Below are positions 30,133 to 38,464 of a DNA stretch of 64,000 nt, piece by piece. Both the position numbers and the translations under genes were made by a program. The stretch is taken from positions 148,781 to 212,780 of the forward strand of contig JALNZI010000001.1 of NCBI GenBank assembly GCA_023229385.1, given 5' to 3'. Each line of letters opens with the position of its first letter. Within the stretch, counting starts at the first letter, position 1. Origin of the DNA: Candidatus Omnitrophota bacterium. GTDB taxonomy: Bacteria > Omnitrophota > Gorgyraeia > Gygaellales > Profunditerraquicolaceae. The notes beneath the pieces were generated by a model, which made no database searches, had not been told where the DNA came from, and worked only from the letters and a program-made list of their open reading frames with translations.

Positions 30133-30901
30133 TGTTAGCTCTTTCTTTATTGTATTGTTCCAATGGACTACCAAATTTATCTAAGTAATCTCTAAGACCT
30201 TGCGCCATATGTCTACGGCCAGTTCTAAGCCATTTATAATATTTTGCTAAATCTCTCTTGAATAATTTTATCTTTTCTTCATGAACCTTAGTTGGATGAT
30301 TCCAAAAGCTATACATAATATCATCAATACGTTTTTCTGTTAGTTTAGCTCCATTAGCTGCATCATAGAGAAGTAGACTTTTGTAAGCTCTAATAAAACC
30401 TCTATGTTCGTTTATAAGCTCTTCTTTAAAGGTTGGATAATCTCGCCTCACTAGGTTTTTAGTATCCCAAAACCAGACCCTAGGCAATGGTAATTCCAAT
30501 TCGATTAAATAAAATTTAATCAATGGAAAGTGCCTCTTGTAGTTGTTAAATATAACAATATTTGAATCAGAAATAAATGAATAGAAATCTTTAAAGACCT
30601 CAAAGGTGCTACGGCAATCTTTAATATTCTCATCATTTAACCCAATCAAATCACTCCAATATTTCCTAGTTTCTTTCATCTTATTATTAATTGGGCTATA
30701 ACAGGGCCTAGCTAATACATGAAACGTTTCTATCTTATCATTATAGCACTTAATTGCAGAATATTCTACTATACGCCCACCATCTTTTATACTACCATGT
30801 TGTATTTGGAAATCTATGAAGCATATTGTTTTATCTAAATGCCCAATAAAATTAGGTTTATCAATCCCACATTCTCTATCTAATAAACTAAAATATTCCA
30901 T
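30104..30901 (-). CDS. DEDD exonuclease-like protein, active site degenerate (265 aa)
   Basis: Residues about 22-190 follow a DnaQ-type 3'-5' exonuclease: strand TICFIDFQIQHGS with D but not the usual DxE, a region FEVFKDFYSFISDSNIVIFN, FNNYKRHFPLIKFYL in place of HNxxFDxxFL, and FWDTKNLVRRDYP. Two or three catalytic acids appear missing, so it may be a non-catalytic nucleic-acid-binding relative. Length is usual for a single-domain enzyme plus a basic tail (KWLRTGRRHMAQGLRDYL). Confidence 0.5.
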   Translation of the reverse strand: MEYFSLLDRECGIDKPNFIGHLDKTICFIDFQIQHGSIKDGGRIVEYSAIKCYNDKIETFHVLARPCYSPINNKMKETRKYWSDLIGLNDENIKDCRSTFEVFKDFYSFISDSNIVIFNNYKRHFPLIKFYLIELELPLPRVWFWDTKNLVRRDYPTFKEELINEHRGFIRAYKSLLLYDAANGAKLTEKRIDDIMYSFWNHPTKVHEEKIKLFKRDLAKYYKWLRTGRRHMAQGLRDYLDKFGSPLEQYNKERANNVQKSECAK

Positions 30902-30904
30902 TAT

Positions 30905-31156
30905 CTAATCTCCTTTGGATTTAGTATTTTTAATCCATTCAATAGTTTCTTCTTTAATCAATCTTTGAATTTTATTATGACGGTATTCAAATCCTTTTTC
31001 TTCAGCAATATTTAACTCAACTAATTGTAATATTTCTTTGGCTAGCAGAGTATCTTTATTTTTAAAATATTCTATATAATAAGGATATAAGTAATCTCTT
31101 ATTATTTGATGATTGTGAATATTAAATAAAGCTTTTTTGCTAATTTGTGGGGCCAT
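30905..31156 (-). CDS. hypothetical protein (83 aa)
   Basis: All-helical, MAPQISKKALFNIHNHQIIR.., basic C-terminus. First gene of this run, next to the transposon; no ribosome site is obvious, and TTAAATAA 6 nt before the ATG is a weak match to the late-promoter pattern. Confidence 0.55.
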   Translation of the reverse strand: MAPQISKKALFNIHNHQIIRDYLYPYYIEYFKNKDTLLAKEILQLVELNIAEEKGFEYRHNKIQRLIKEETIEWIKNTKSKGD

Positions 31157-31255
31157 TAATAATTATTTAACAATAATTAAAACATTTTAATAATTTATAA
31201 AAAGACTATATAAAATCCTAATAGATCAGCCTAATCTCAAATAGTTCTAGTAATG

Positions 31256-32545
31256 CTAAATAATAGTATACATAGCATTAAATTCTTGTTTCATAGACGA
31301 GCACTGTTCCGTAAGAAACTGTAACCTCTCATCTCCACAAGCATAACTTTGGCTGGAACTCAGCCTAGTTGCAGTTTCCCGCAAATGTTTATCCATCAAC
31401 CATAGGGCATAATATTGTAGATTTTTAGCAGCGTTAACATCGCGATCATGATGCACTCCACAATTGCTACAAGTCCATTCTCTATCTGACAGTTTCAATT
31501 CGTTATGTTTATGCCCGCAAACACTACAATACCTAGAAGAAGCATAGAAGGTAGGAGCCATTATTAAATGGATTCCAGCCCAGCTACATTTATACTTCAA
31601 AGTATCTCTAATTTTACCAAAAGAAGAATCTAAAATAGAACTGGCTAATTTATGATTTTTGGACATATTTTTTGGTTTTAATGTTTCAATAACAATGACT
31701 TTTGGCTTGGCTTTTACCAAAGAACTTGCCAATTTATGCACAGCATCATTGCGGATATCCGCAACTTTCTTGTGAACTCTTGACAATCTTGTTATTGCTT
31801 TCTTTCTATTGGTACTTCCTTTAACTCTTCTAGATACCATTCTTTGATATCGTTGAAGTTTCTTTAAATGACTCTTGTATGCTTTCGGATTGTTAAATGC
31901 CTCACCTTCACTAGTAATCGCTAACTCTTTGATTCCTAAATCTACACCTAGAATATCATTAGTTTCTATTTCGCTAATTGGAGCCAACTCAGGGGCTTCA
32001 ATATCTTCTTTTATTAAAAATGAAACAAACCATCTATCTGCTTGGCGTGATACTGTTGCTTGACTTAATTTTAATTTCCCTTCTTGTATTGGATAATTCT
32101 TCTCCTTTAATCTAATCTTGCCTAATATTGGTAATTGAGCATAATTAGATGCAATATATATTGAACCTGTTAATCTAAATGAATCTTTATTTCCCTTTTT
32201 CTTAAATTTTGGATAATCTGACTTTTTAGTGAAAAATTGTTTAAAAGCATATTCTAAGTCTCTTAATGATTCCTGGCCGCAGCATTTAGACACTTCACGA
32301 ATCCAAGGAAACTCATTTTTGAGCAAGACCCATTCTTTGTGCCAATCTTGAGCATTGCCTAAAGTGCAGGGAATTTTAGGCAAATCATACATTATAGCTA
32401 AAGATTTATTAGCTTCATATTCTCTAATAAGTTTGTCTAATTCCCAATTATATGCATAACGACTAATTCCAGCACTTTTAGCACATAAAGCTTTTTGACT
32501 ATTATTGATTTTTAATTCAATCTTATAACTGTGCATTCTAATCAT
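31256..32545 (-). CDS. tnpB: TnpB (IS200/IS605 OrfB), copy 1, intact (429 aa)
   Basis: RNA-guided nuclease of IS605-type elements. RuvC acids are in place: D202 (LGVDLGIKELA), E287 (VIVIETLKPKNM) and D369 (DRDVNAAKN). Zinc ribbon C340/C343 (CSVCGHKH) and C359/C362 (CSNCG). N-terminal WED-like part and FRLTG motif typical. No TnpA transposase beside it. The 3' end of the gene (KQEF) is where the omega-RNA scaffold and element right end lie. It is close to the 43509 copy in sequence. Confidence 0.93.
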   Translation of the reverse strand: MIRMHSYKIELKINNSQKALCAKSAGISRYAYNWELDKLIREYEANKSLAIMYDLPKIPCTLGNAQDWHKEWVLLKNEFPWIREVSKCCGQESLRDLEYAFKQFFTKKSDYPKFKKKGNKDSFRLTGSIYIASNYAQLPILGKIRLKEKNYPIQEGKLKLSQATVSRQADRWFVSFLIKEDIEAPELAPISEIETNDILGVDLGIKELAITSEGEAFNNPKAYKSHLKKLQRYQRMVSRRVKGSTNRKKAITRLSRVHKKVADIRNDAVHKLASSLVKAKPKVIVIETLKPKNMSKNHKLASSILDSSFGKIRDTLKYKCSWAGIHLIMAPTFYASSRYCSVCGHKHNELKLSDREWTCSNCGVHHDRDVNAAKNLQYYALWLMDKHLRETATRLSSSQSYACGDERLQFLTEQCSSMKQEFNAMYTII

Positions 32546-32590
32546 TTTATATTATTTGCCCATTATTTTTTTGTATAAAATTTATTTATA
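31263..32590 (-). mobile_element. IS605-type TnpB-only element 1 (approximate limits)
   Basis: Similarity between the two TnpB loci begins abruptly at the codons for KQEF (GAATTTAA here, GAATTCAA in copy 2), marking the right end, and at ATACAAAAAAA upstream of the gene. The host sequence immediately past GAATTTAA on the minus strand would be the guide part of an omega-RNA. Confidence 0.6.
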
Positions 32591-32642
32591 CCATCAAACT
32601 CCCACTGAATTTTAACTCAGTATTGTAATATTAACATATTTA

Positions 32643-32650
32643 GATAAATA
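32643..32650 (+). promoter_or_regulatory. T4-late-like promoter GATAAATA
   Basis: GATAAATA, 6-nt spacer, ATG at 32657; no Shine-Dalgarno. Confidence 0.55.
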
Positions 32651-32656
32651 ATAGAT

Positions 32657-33355
32657 ATGTTTTTGCATGAGTTCCCTGCCTCAATAAAGTCGCAAACTCC
32701 TTTCAATTTAGTTATATCTAACAGAGTTAAAACTATTACATTACCTATTCCTAAGTTTACCATCAATTCTAATTTAATATCTTCAAATAATTTAAATATA
32801 CTTTTTACAACTCCTTACAAAGAACAAGAATTATTCAAAACATTTAATGCCTCAGAAATAGAATATTTAATAACCAGAATAACTGCTGTTTTATCTAATA
32901 TAAATCTTCCAGAAAATATATCAATATATCACTATGATCAAATATTTAACAATAATCTATTTAAATCATATAAACACTATACTAAATTAACTCATATTAT
33001 TGCTAGCAATAATCAAATTTATCCAATATATGAAAAAAATGATATAATAATAACTGAACCATCTCTAGTAATAGATGAATTAAATAGCAAAAAACTCATT
33101 AACAAAATTGCTAATGAAGTTTCAAATTCACTTATATTCATTAAAATAAAGCGGGATAACTTAACAAACATAAGTCACATATTTGGAGTATTATCACAAG
33201 TAGCTAATATATTAAATTATGATGACTATGATAAAATATTTGCAATAAACCTTAAACAACCTATTGATCTATATGGAGTGCTCACTCAATCGGGTGTTAA
33301 TAGCTCATTGGCAGTTATTGATAGATCTAATGAATTATTTGAATTCCTACAATAA
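32657..33355 (+). CDS. hypothetical protein (232 aa)
   Basis: MFLHEFPASIKSQTPFNLVI..; Asn/Ile-rich alpha/beta protein without recognisable motif. Isolated plus-strand gene between the transposon and a minus-strand run, with a late-type leaderless promoter, so it may be a late or virion gene. A region near residues 140-200 (TEPSLVIDELNSKKLINKIA, IFIKIKRDNL) is the most ordered-looking part. Confidence 0.65.
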   Translation: MFLHEFPASIKSQTPFNLVISNRVKTITLPIPKFTINSNLISSNNLNILFTTPYKEQELFKTFNASEIEYLITRITAVLSNINLPENISIYHYDQIFNNNLFKSYKHYTKLTHIIASNNQIYPIYEKNDIIITEPSLVIDELNSKKLINKIANEVSNSLIFIKIKRDNLTNISHIFGVLSQVANILNYDDYDKIFAINLKQPIDLYGVLTQSGVNSSLAVIDRSNELFEFLQ

Positions 33356-33356
33356 G

Positions 33357-33797
33357 TTATAAATTAATATTATGTTTTTTAAGCTCTGAGGTTTCTTCTT
33401 GAATTTTATTAGCAGCATCTTTTGCATTATCGCTATGTTTTTTTACACCATCAGCATCTCCTCTATTTTTTGCAGAAATAGCTTGATTATTTTCAAATAC
33501 GCAATCTTTGATGGCTTGATTAAGAGCGGTTTTTTCTAAAGATATTGCAGGCTCATCATCACGATTTATTTCAACATTAGAACTTCCAAATGAAATATTT
33601 CTAATTTGATTAATATTATAGTTATGTAATTGATTACTTATATATAACGCATATTCATAGGCTGAATCAGATTCAACTAATGCTTCATCAACATCTATAT
33701 ATTCGTCATGATTACATGAATCTAAAGATGGACAGCCATGAACACTTATTAGAAATGCCGCACCTAAGCAAATACTAGCCCAAATTCCTTTAGACAT
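33357..33797 (-). CDS. lipoprotein (146 aa)
   Basis: Lipobox LISVHGC, cysteine at residue 22, followed by PSLDSCNHDEYID. The mature part is acidic and helical with an Ala/Lys-rich end (KHSDNAKDAANKIQEETSEL). Unknown role. Confidence 0.65.
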   Translation of the reverse strand: MSKGIWASICLGAAFLISVHGCPSLDSCNHDEYIDVDEALVESDSAYEYALYISNQLHNYNINQIRNISFGSSNVEINRDDEPAISLEKTALNQAIKDCVFENNQAISAKNRGDADGVKKHSDNAKDAANKIQEETSELKKHNINL

Positions 33798-33800
33798 ATT

Positions 33801-33968
33801 TCAATCCTCCGTATCATTATCTTCAAATTCCCAAGATGGTTTAAGTTCTCCATCTGACTCTTGTTTCCAAGTAATATCAAAATCATCTTCAGGGCTATCC
33901 ATATCAGAATCAATGAAAGTATTGGGTGATTTTTTAAACAAATTCTTAATAAAATTGAATATGCTCAT
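33801..33968 (-). CDS. small acidic protein (55 aa)
   Basis: MSIFNFIKNLFKKSPNTFID then a strongly acidic tail (DSPEDDFDITWK, EFEDNDTED). An amphipathic basic helix plus acidic tail suggests membrane-surface or partner binding. ATGA overlap with the 33965 gene. Confidence 0.6.
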   Translation of the reverse strand: MSIFNFIKNLFKKSPNTFIDSDMDSPEDDFDITWKQESDGELKPSWEFEDNDTED

Positions 33969-34234
33969 AGCCCAAATATATCTGCAAATATGCTTAATCC
34001 TTCTAATGCAATACCGGCTCCTGCTGCTAAGATATCTCCAGGAATACCTCCTAAGTCATCATCAATTGCTAAAGCAATTCCTGCGGCTGTTGCAAATGAG
34101 ACTAATAATAGATTTGCATCTTCACTATTCGAGCAATCTTTTTTATGTAAAATTACATCATATGCAAAATCACTAGCTTCAGTTTTGCTCAATCCTTTTG
34201 ATTGAGCATATTTAATTAATTCATCATAGCTCAT
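33965..34234 (-). CDS. hydrophobic small protein (89 aa)
   Basis: Short helical N-terminus with DFAYDVILHKKDC, then two Ala/Gly-rich hydrophobic stretches (NLLLVSFATAAGIALAIDDD and GDILAAGAGIALEGLSIFAD). Could be a membrane or small pore-forming protein; no holin family recognised. Confidence 0.6.
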   Translation of the reverse strand: MSYDELIKYAQSKGLSKTEASDFAYDVILHKKDCSNSEDANLLLVSFATAAGIALAIDDDLGGIPGDILAAGAGIALEGLSIFADIFGL

Positions 34235-34502
34235 GGGCGCTTACTCCATATCTATTTAATTCAAATATTTCACATTCAGCTTCAACGAATACTTCAAATC
34301 CAAGTTCAGTTGTTTTTGAAATAATTTTCATACTGGTAGGAATACCTGTAGACAATGAATCAATTGAAACATTCTTTAACATATCCAATGCTAAATTAGT
34401 AGCTTCACTAAATCCTTCGGATTCAGATATTACCTCAGTTTTCACTTTATTATAATAAGGGAAATCACTACCAATCATTTTTGTTGTGATATATACGAAC
34501 AT
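34224..34502 (-). CDS. hypothetical protein (92 aa)
   Basis: Beta-alpha-beta pattern (MFVYITTKMIGSDFPYYNKV, ISKTTELGFEVFVEAECEIF) like a small ferredoxin-fold domain. Overlaps the 33965 start. Unknown. Confidence 0.6.
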   Translation of the reverse strand: MFVYITTKMIGSDFPYYNKVKTEVISESEGFSEATNLALDMLKNVSIDSLSTGIPTSMKIISKTTELGFEVFVEAECEIFELNRYGVSAHEL

Positions 34503-34516
34503 GATGCGCTCCTTTA

Positions 34517-34954
34517 TTAAATGCGTTCAATACCAAAATTAAATTTAGCATCAAGGCTTAAAAGCTCAGTTCCAGGTAATACTTCAATCTTCTTTCGCAT
34601 ATTCACATTTCTGTCAATAGATCCTGAAATGGTGCTAATGTAAGTTGGCAGTTGATTAATTGGAAGATTACTTAATCCATCCAGGACAAAATCAAATCCC
34701 CCATCTAAAAATAGAATATCATATTTATTTTTAGAAATGAAATTTAATGCAGTAATTCCATCCATAGCAACATCTGAAAATAGTTCGCCTGATTTTTCAG
34801 CAATTGATTTTTTAAGATTTGCATAATCTTCTGAATCAAAATAGTGGCAGTGCTTCAAGATAATGAAATGTAGAGCGGCAAATGCTCCATCTCCAGGAAA
34901 CATATTTGCAAATTCTCCAAAATCATCATCAACTAGCAGAATTTTAAGAGACAC
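34517..34954 (-). CDS. response-regulator receiver-like protein (145 aa, GTG start)
   Basis: KILLVDDDFGEF at residues 4-15 gives the acidic pocket, DVAMDGITALNFISKNKYD and ILFLDGGFD near 80-88 supply the phospho-acceptor-like D84, and YISTISGS near 106-113 a possible switch Ser/Thr. The conserved Lys is less clear. No output domain. Phage receiver-like proteins of this kind have no settled role; it may be a phosphate sink or partner of a host kinase. AAAGGG before GTG; promoter at 35016. Confidence 0.6.
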   Translation of the reverse strand: MSLKILLVDDDFGEFANMFPGDGAFAALHFIILKHCHYFDSEDYANLKKSIAEKSGELFSDVAMDGITALNFISKNKYDILFLDGGFDFVLDGLSNLPINQLPTYISTISGSIDRNVNMRKKIEVLPGTELLSLDAKFNFGIERI

Positions 34955-35015
34955 ACAAACCCTTTCATTGATTCAAGCTCTTCCTAAAGGAGGTCTACAT
35001 TATGCACCAACTATC

Positions 35016-35044
35016 AATATAATATTTTTTAGAAATGCTGGCAA
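35016..35044 (-). promoter_or_regulatory. sigma-70-like promoter
   Basis: TTGCCA (35039-35044), 17 bp, TATATT (35016-35021); back to back with the plus-strand promoter at 35067. Confidence 0.8.
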
Positions 35045-35066
35045 GTGAATTCAGCCTTCTTTTGAT

Positions 35067-35095
35067 TTTACATGATATTTTGTTTTTATTATATT
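35067..35095 (+). promoter_or_regulatory. sigma-70-like promoter of the plus-strand run
   Basis: TTTACA (35067-35072), 17 bp, TATATT (35090-35095). Confidence 0.8.
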
Positions 35096-35133
35096 AAGCT
35101 GGAACTTTTAAAATTTCGTATTGAAAGGATAAT

Positions 35134-35349
35134 ATGTCATTTTTGCTAATATTGGGAATAAGTGGCTGGATATTAAATATCCTATTTTATGTCATATTTT
35201 GGAAAATAATAGATAAAGAAGAATTTGATATTAATGATTTAGGAGGAGAATGCATTCTTCATATTTTAGTATTAATACCATTTTTATTTATAATAGGATA
35301 TTTGTTCGCTTGTGCATTGTTTGAATTAAGCATAGGAGATGACGAATGA
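35134..35349 (+). CDS. small membrane protein (71 aa)
   Basis: Two hydrophobic helices (LLILGISGWILNILFYVIFW and ILVLIPFLFIIGYLFACAL) joined by an acidic loop KIIDKEEFDINDLGGE. AAAGGA 6 nt before the ATG. First gene of the plus-strand run with the GFH paralogues; overlaps the next start. Confidence 0.65.
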   Translation: MSFLLILGISGWILNILFYVIFWKIIDKEEFDINDLGGECILHILVLIPFLFIIGYLFACALFELSIGDDE

Positions 35350-35828
35350 AAGAAGCCGTATATTCTGTTAAATTTTTCCGTCTAAAAAATGGAATTTTAA
35401 CTGGTCCTAGCCAAGGATACAAATACACCAAACCGTCTAATTTTGGGGAGTTTGGAAGATGGCATACTATGGGTAAAAACGATGAAGATCCTGGCATATG
35501 CACTTGTGATAAAGGATTTCACGCTCCTATATTAGAGTCTATAGAATATTGGAAAAACAATTATTATTATGAAGCAGATAAAATGCCTATTAAAGCATAT
35601 ATTGTACAATTAGGGGAATTTTGCTCATATGAAATTGATCCACTATTTAGTGGGAAAATAGCTTGTCAAAGAATTAGATTAATTAGAGAATTAAAGGGAT
35701 TTAGTTTATGCAAGGCTGCTATTAATTATTTAAACAAAGAATATAATTTAATAAGTGATAAATTAATTAGCGAATGTATTGCAAAGTATGGCAAATTTGA
35801 CTATATTGACTATAAAGAGGCTAAGTGA
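35346..35828 (+). CDS. GFH-motif (DUF7666-like) paralogue 1 (160 aa)
   Basis: N-terminal beta part SVKFFRLKNGILTGPSQGYK, core CTCDKGFHAPILESIEYW, then AYIVQLGEF and KIACQRIRLIREL. This C-x2-G-[FYL]-H-[AVF] ... Y-[IL]-V-[EQ] ... K-[IL]-A ... I-x-E plan is shared by eight proteins here and matches a domain I know as DUF7666 of phage proteins. Function unknown. ATGA overlap with both neighbours. Confidence 0.7.
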   Translation: MKEAVYSVKFFRLKNGILTGPSQGYKYTKPSNFGEFGRWHTMGKNDEDPGICTCDKGFHAPILESIEYWKNNYYYEADKMPIKAYIVQLGEFCSYEIDPLFSGKIACQRIRLIRELKGFSLCKAAINYLNKEYNLISDKLISECIAKYGKFDYIDYKEAK

Positions 35829-36223
35829 TGATACGAGGAATTAAAATATTAGATGAAAGTTGTACCAGTTTATTATTTAAATATAAATTTGGATTTGATC
35901 TACTTAATCATACGTTAGGATATCAAACTTGGGGCCATACTGTTAAATGCGGAGAATGGGGATTTCATGCTATGGCCCGAGATGTTAGTAATTATTATTT
36001 GTATAAAAAGATTTCTAGCAAAATTAAAAATCGAGCATTTATTGTAGAAATGACTGATGCTCTTGATTATGATTACGATTTAAAAATAATGGCAACTAGC
36101 TATATTAAATTTATATATGAATTTGAACCATCTTGTTTATTAGATAAGGCAATTTTCAATAAAATATGTGATAAATTTAATGTAATTTCTTCTAAAGATT
36201 TCCCAACAAAAGGCATAATGTAA
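35828..36223 (+). CDS. GFH-motif paralogue 2 (131 aa)
   Basis: Core VKCGEWGFHAMARDVSNYY, then RAFIVEMTDALDYDYDLKIM and ATSYIKFIYEF. Start ATG overlaps the TGA of the preceding gene; GAGG upstream. Confidence 0.7.
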   Translation: MIRGIKILDESCTSLLFKYKFGFDLLNHTLGYQTWGHTVKCGEWGFHAMARDVSNYYLYKKISSKIKNRAFIVEMTDALDYDYDLKIMATSYIKFIYEFEPSCLLDKAIFNKICDKFNVISSKDFPTKGIM

Positions 36224-36663
36224 TGGCTAAAGCTATAAAATTTTTCAAGAATAACGGTGGATTTATTACTAGCCCGCATACTGGTTTAGCTTATGTTCCA
36301 GGTAATTTATATCGTACTTCTTTACCATTAGTGATGTGCGCAAATGGATTTCATTTTCCAAGCAATTTACTTGGAATAGAAAAATGGGGATTAAACTATT
36401 ATACTAGTCATTTAACAAGCTGGATAATTGAAATTAGTGGAGCTATTATAGAAGACGATATTTATAATAAATTTGCAGTTCAAAATATGAAATTAATTGA
36501 AGAAGTGTCAATTACAATTAGATCATTTGATCGAAGAAATTCTCTAAGAGAATTAAAAAGCACCTTAAGAAATAATCATCCAGATTTAATATATTTTAAT
36601 AGGAAATTTAGAAGCACTTTATTATCAGTACCCGAAAAGCAGTGTTATTTAATAAAGGATTAA
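36223..36663 (+). CDS. GFH-motif paralogue 3 (146 aa)
   Basis: Core VMCANGFHFPSNLLGIEKWG, SWIIEISGAI and KFAVQNMKLIEEV. Last residues ...KQCYLIKD resemble the KYLIK/TYLIK ends of the 40207 and 47332 paralogues. Confidence 0.7.
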   Translation: MAKAIKFFKNNGGFITSPHTGLAYVPGNLYRTSLPLVMCANGFHFPSNLLGIEKWGLNYYTSHLTSWIIEISGAIIEDDIYNKFAVQNMKLIEEVSITIRSFDRRNSLRELKSTLRNNHPDLIYFNRKFRSTLLSVPEKQCYLIKD

Positions 36664-36665
36664 TA

Positions 36666-37025
36666 ATGTCAATAGCAAAATTAAATAAATTATGCTCATA
36701 CTTATTATGGGATGATACTCATCTGGACCGTATTAATTTTCATTTGCCTAATGATGGAAATAATCATTTAACATTTTTTATAGAAAAAGGTTTGCATGAC
36801 TGCCGAATATGTATTAAGATTAAACGCATATCAGATGCTAAGATTAGAATATACCCAAAACAATTGCTAGAAATTACTAATTTTGGAATCAATATTGATG
36901 CTATAAAAAATATGATTAGAATATTATCTGATTGGGATTCATTTGATATATGTCAAAAGGATCTTAAAAATTTTAATTATGATTACACTGGATTACCTAA
37001 CTACGAAGGAGATTCTAATGAATGA
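36666..37025 (+). CDS. hypothetical protein (119 aa)
   Basis: MSIAKLNKLCSYLLWDDTHL.. with AAAGGA upstream; FFIEKGLHDCRICIKIKRIS is a beta region. Overlaps the next start. Unknown. Confidence 0.62.
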   Translation: MSIAKLNKLCSYLLWDDTHLDRINFHLPNDGNNHLTFFIEKGLHDCRICIKIKRISDAKIRIYPKQLLEITNFGINIDAIKNMIRILSDWDSFDICQKDLKNFNYDYTGLPNYEGDSNE

Positions 37026-37629
37026 ATTTACCACAGAAAAGCCTCATACTAAACTATTAGCCTTAAAAAAAGCATTACATGCATTAGGTTTTAAGTGTGA
37101 ATTTTGGCCTGTTAATTTTGCAGATGGAACCCAAGGTCATTCTATTCACGTATTAGCTCCTAAGAGCAATACTACCCCAAATATGAAATCTCAATTACTT
37201 GAAGATACTTCTATGTTTTCAATTAGTGTATTATTAGATGGAACTGTTAAAGATTATGATGATAATGGCTTGTCTATTTTATTTAATGAAGATCTTTCCC
37301 CTAAATCCTTATCTCAAGCCACTATTATTGAAGGGATTCCGCATATCCAGAGTGTGATTTTGGATAGATTAGTAACCGCACTTGTACCAGAATTTGCTTG
37401 GGTTAGTATTCAAGCTAATGAATTAATTAGTAAATTTGCTTGTTGTAAAGATCCAATAAAAGTGAGAAAGATTATTAATTCTCTTATTAATAATGTATTT
37501 ACTTCAAGTACTTGTGAAAGCGCTAGTGAATGGGGATTTAATGATACTTGTGTAAGAGATAGTATGTGTGAGGATATTGATAATAAGTTTGAATATGTTA
37601 AAGAAGTTATTGAAAAATATGCGGAATAA
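37018..37629 (+). CDS. hypothetical protein (203 aa)
   Basis: MNEFTTEKPHTKLLALKKAL..; GAAGGAG before the ATG. Alpha/beta with HSIHVLAPKSN and a helical C-terminus (DNKFEYVKEVIEKYAE). The last 126 bp overlap the minus-strand 37504 frame. Confidence 0.65.
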   Translation: MNEFTTEKPHTKLLALKKALHALGFKCEFWPVNFADGTQGHSIHVLAPKSNTTPNMKSQLLEDTSMFSISVLLDGTVKDYDDNGLSILFNEDLSPKSLSQATIIEGIPHIQSVILDRLVTALVPEFAWVSIQANELISKFACCKDPIKVRKIINSLINNVFTSSTCESASEWGFNDTCVRDSMCEDIDNKFEYVKEVIEKYAE

Positions 37630-37767
37630 AGGAATCATAATGAATAGGATAGTTAATACAAATTCAGCAACTTTATAATTATATACTCCATGATAATATT
37701 CTTTACTTAATATTATGCTATTTGGAATAGCCATTTCATATAAAAAACCATTATATGCAATCTTCAT
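37504..37767 (-). CDS. tagged protein fragment: MKIAYNGFLYE N-terminus (87 aa)
   Basis: The first 11 residues carry the shared tag (M-K-x-x-Y-N-x-x-L-Y-E) and the gene has a TATAAATA promoter 6 nt before ATG. The body (MAIPNSIILSKEYYHGVYNY, then hydrophobic) is short and runs into the opposite-strand 37018 gene, so this is likely a truncated or decaying member. The YYHG element recalls the YHGT of the 38465 protein. Confidence 0.45.
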   Translation of the reverse strand: MKIAYNGFLYEMAIPNSIILSKEYYHGVYNYKVAEFVLTILFIMIPLFRIFFNNFFNIFKLIINILTHTISYTSIIKSPFTSAFTST

Positions 37768-37773
37768 GCTTAC

Positions 37774-37781
37774 TATTTATA
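37774..37781 (-). promoter_or_regulatory. T4-late-like promoter TATAAATA
   Basis: Perfect TATAAATA on the minus strand, 6-nt spacer GTAAGC, ATG at 37767; no Shine-Dalgarno. Confidence 0.7.
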
Positions 37782-37804
37782 TTACTATAATATATAATTA
37801 AAAT

Positions 37805-38452
37805 ATGAATCCAGATATATTAGAAGAAGAAATATTATCAAAAACCACTAGAATTATTATGAATAAATTAGATGAGGCTAAAATATGTAAAAGAATAAAA
37901 ATTGGAAAAATACCAAAAAATCAAATAACTAGAATGATAACAAGTACTATATCAATGGAACTACTGCAAGACTTAACTTGTTTTCATGGTATTAATATGG
38001 ATATTTCTGAAACTGTAACTTATGATATTTTGTATCAAGTGTATTGTGATCTTATTAAGTTCATTAAAGAAAAAGCAAATGTACTTAATAAAGATTATTA
38101 TCCAACAGCAGACGGGGCATTAGCTCGTATGTATGAATTATTGCATAAAGGAGATATTGTCATTAGCCCTTCCATCCCAACTATCCTAAATTTAAAATAC
38201 AAAAGAATAAACGACTATACATTACTAGATATTGAAACAAATAAATTAATGTATACTTCACCAAATATTAATGAACCATTAACTATAATAAGTGCTCCTA
38301 ATGATTTAACTATTAATATAGAAAGCATTTCTGATGAATTGAATATCAGAAAGGAAGACTTTTCTCCCCTATATACAATAAAGCTAACGTATTCATTATA
38401 TACTAACTACGAATCTCTAGAGTCTTATATTTTATCTAATCCATGTGATTAA
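37805..38452 (+). CDS. hypothetical protein (215 aa)
   Basis: MNPDILEEEILSKTTRIIMN..; helical first half with YYPTADGALARMYELLHKGD, beta second half. No Shine-Dalgarno: TATAATTA sits just upstream of the ATG. Unknown function; precedes the ADP-ribosyltransferase-like gene. Confidence 0.62.
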   Translation: MNPDILEEEILSKTTRIIMNKLDEAKICKRIKIGKIPKNQITRMITSTISMELLQDLTCFHGINMDISETVTYDILYQVYCDLIKFIKEKANVLNKDYYPTADGALARMYELLHKGDIVISPSIPTILNLKYKRINDYTLLDIETNKLMYTSPNINEPLTIISAPNDLTINIESISDELNIRKEDFSPLYTIKLTYSLYTNYESLESYILSNPCD

Positions 38453-38458
38453 TAAATA
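38451..38458 (+). promoter_or_regulatory. T4-late-like promoter AATAAATA
   Basis: AATAAATA, 6-nt spacer CCTAAT, ATG at 38465; no Shine-Dalgarno. Confidence 0.6.
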
Positions 38459-38464
38459 CCTAAT

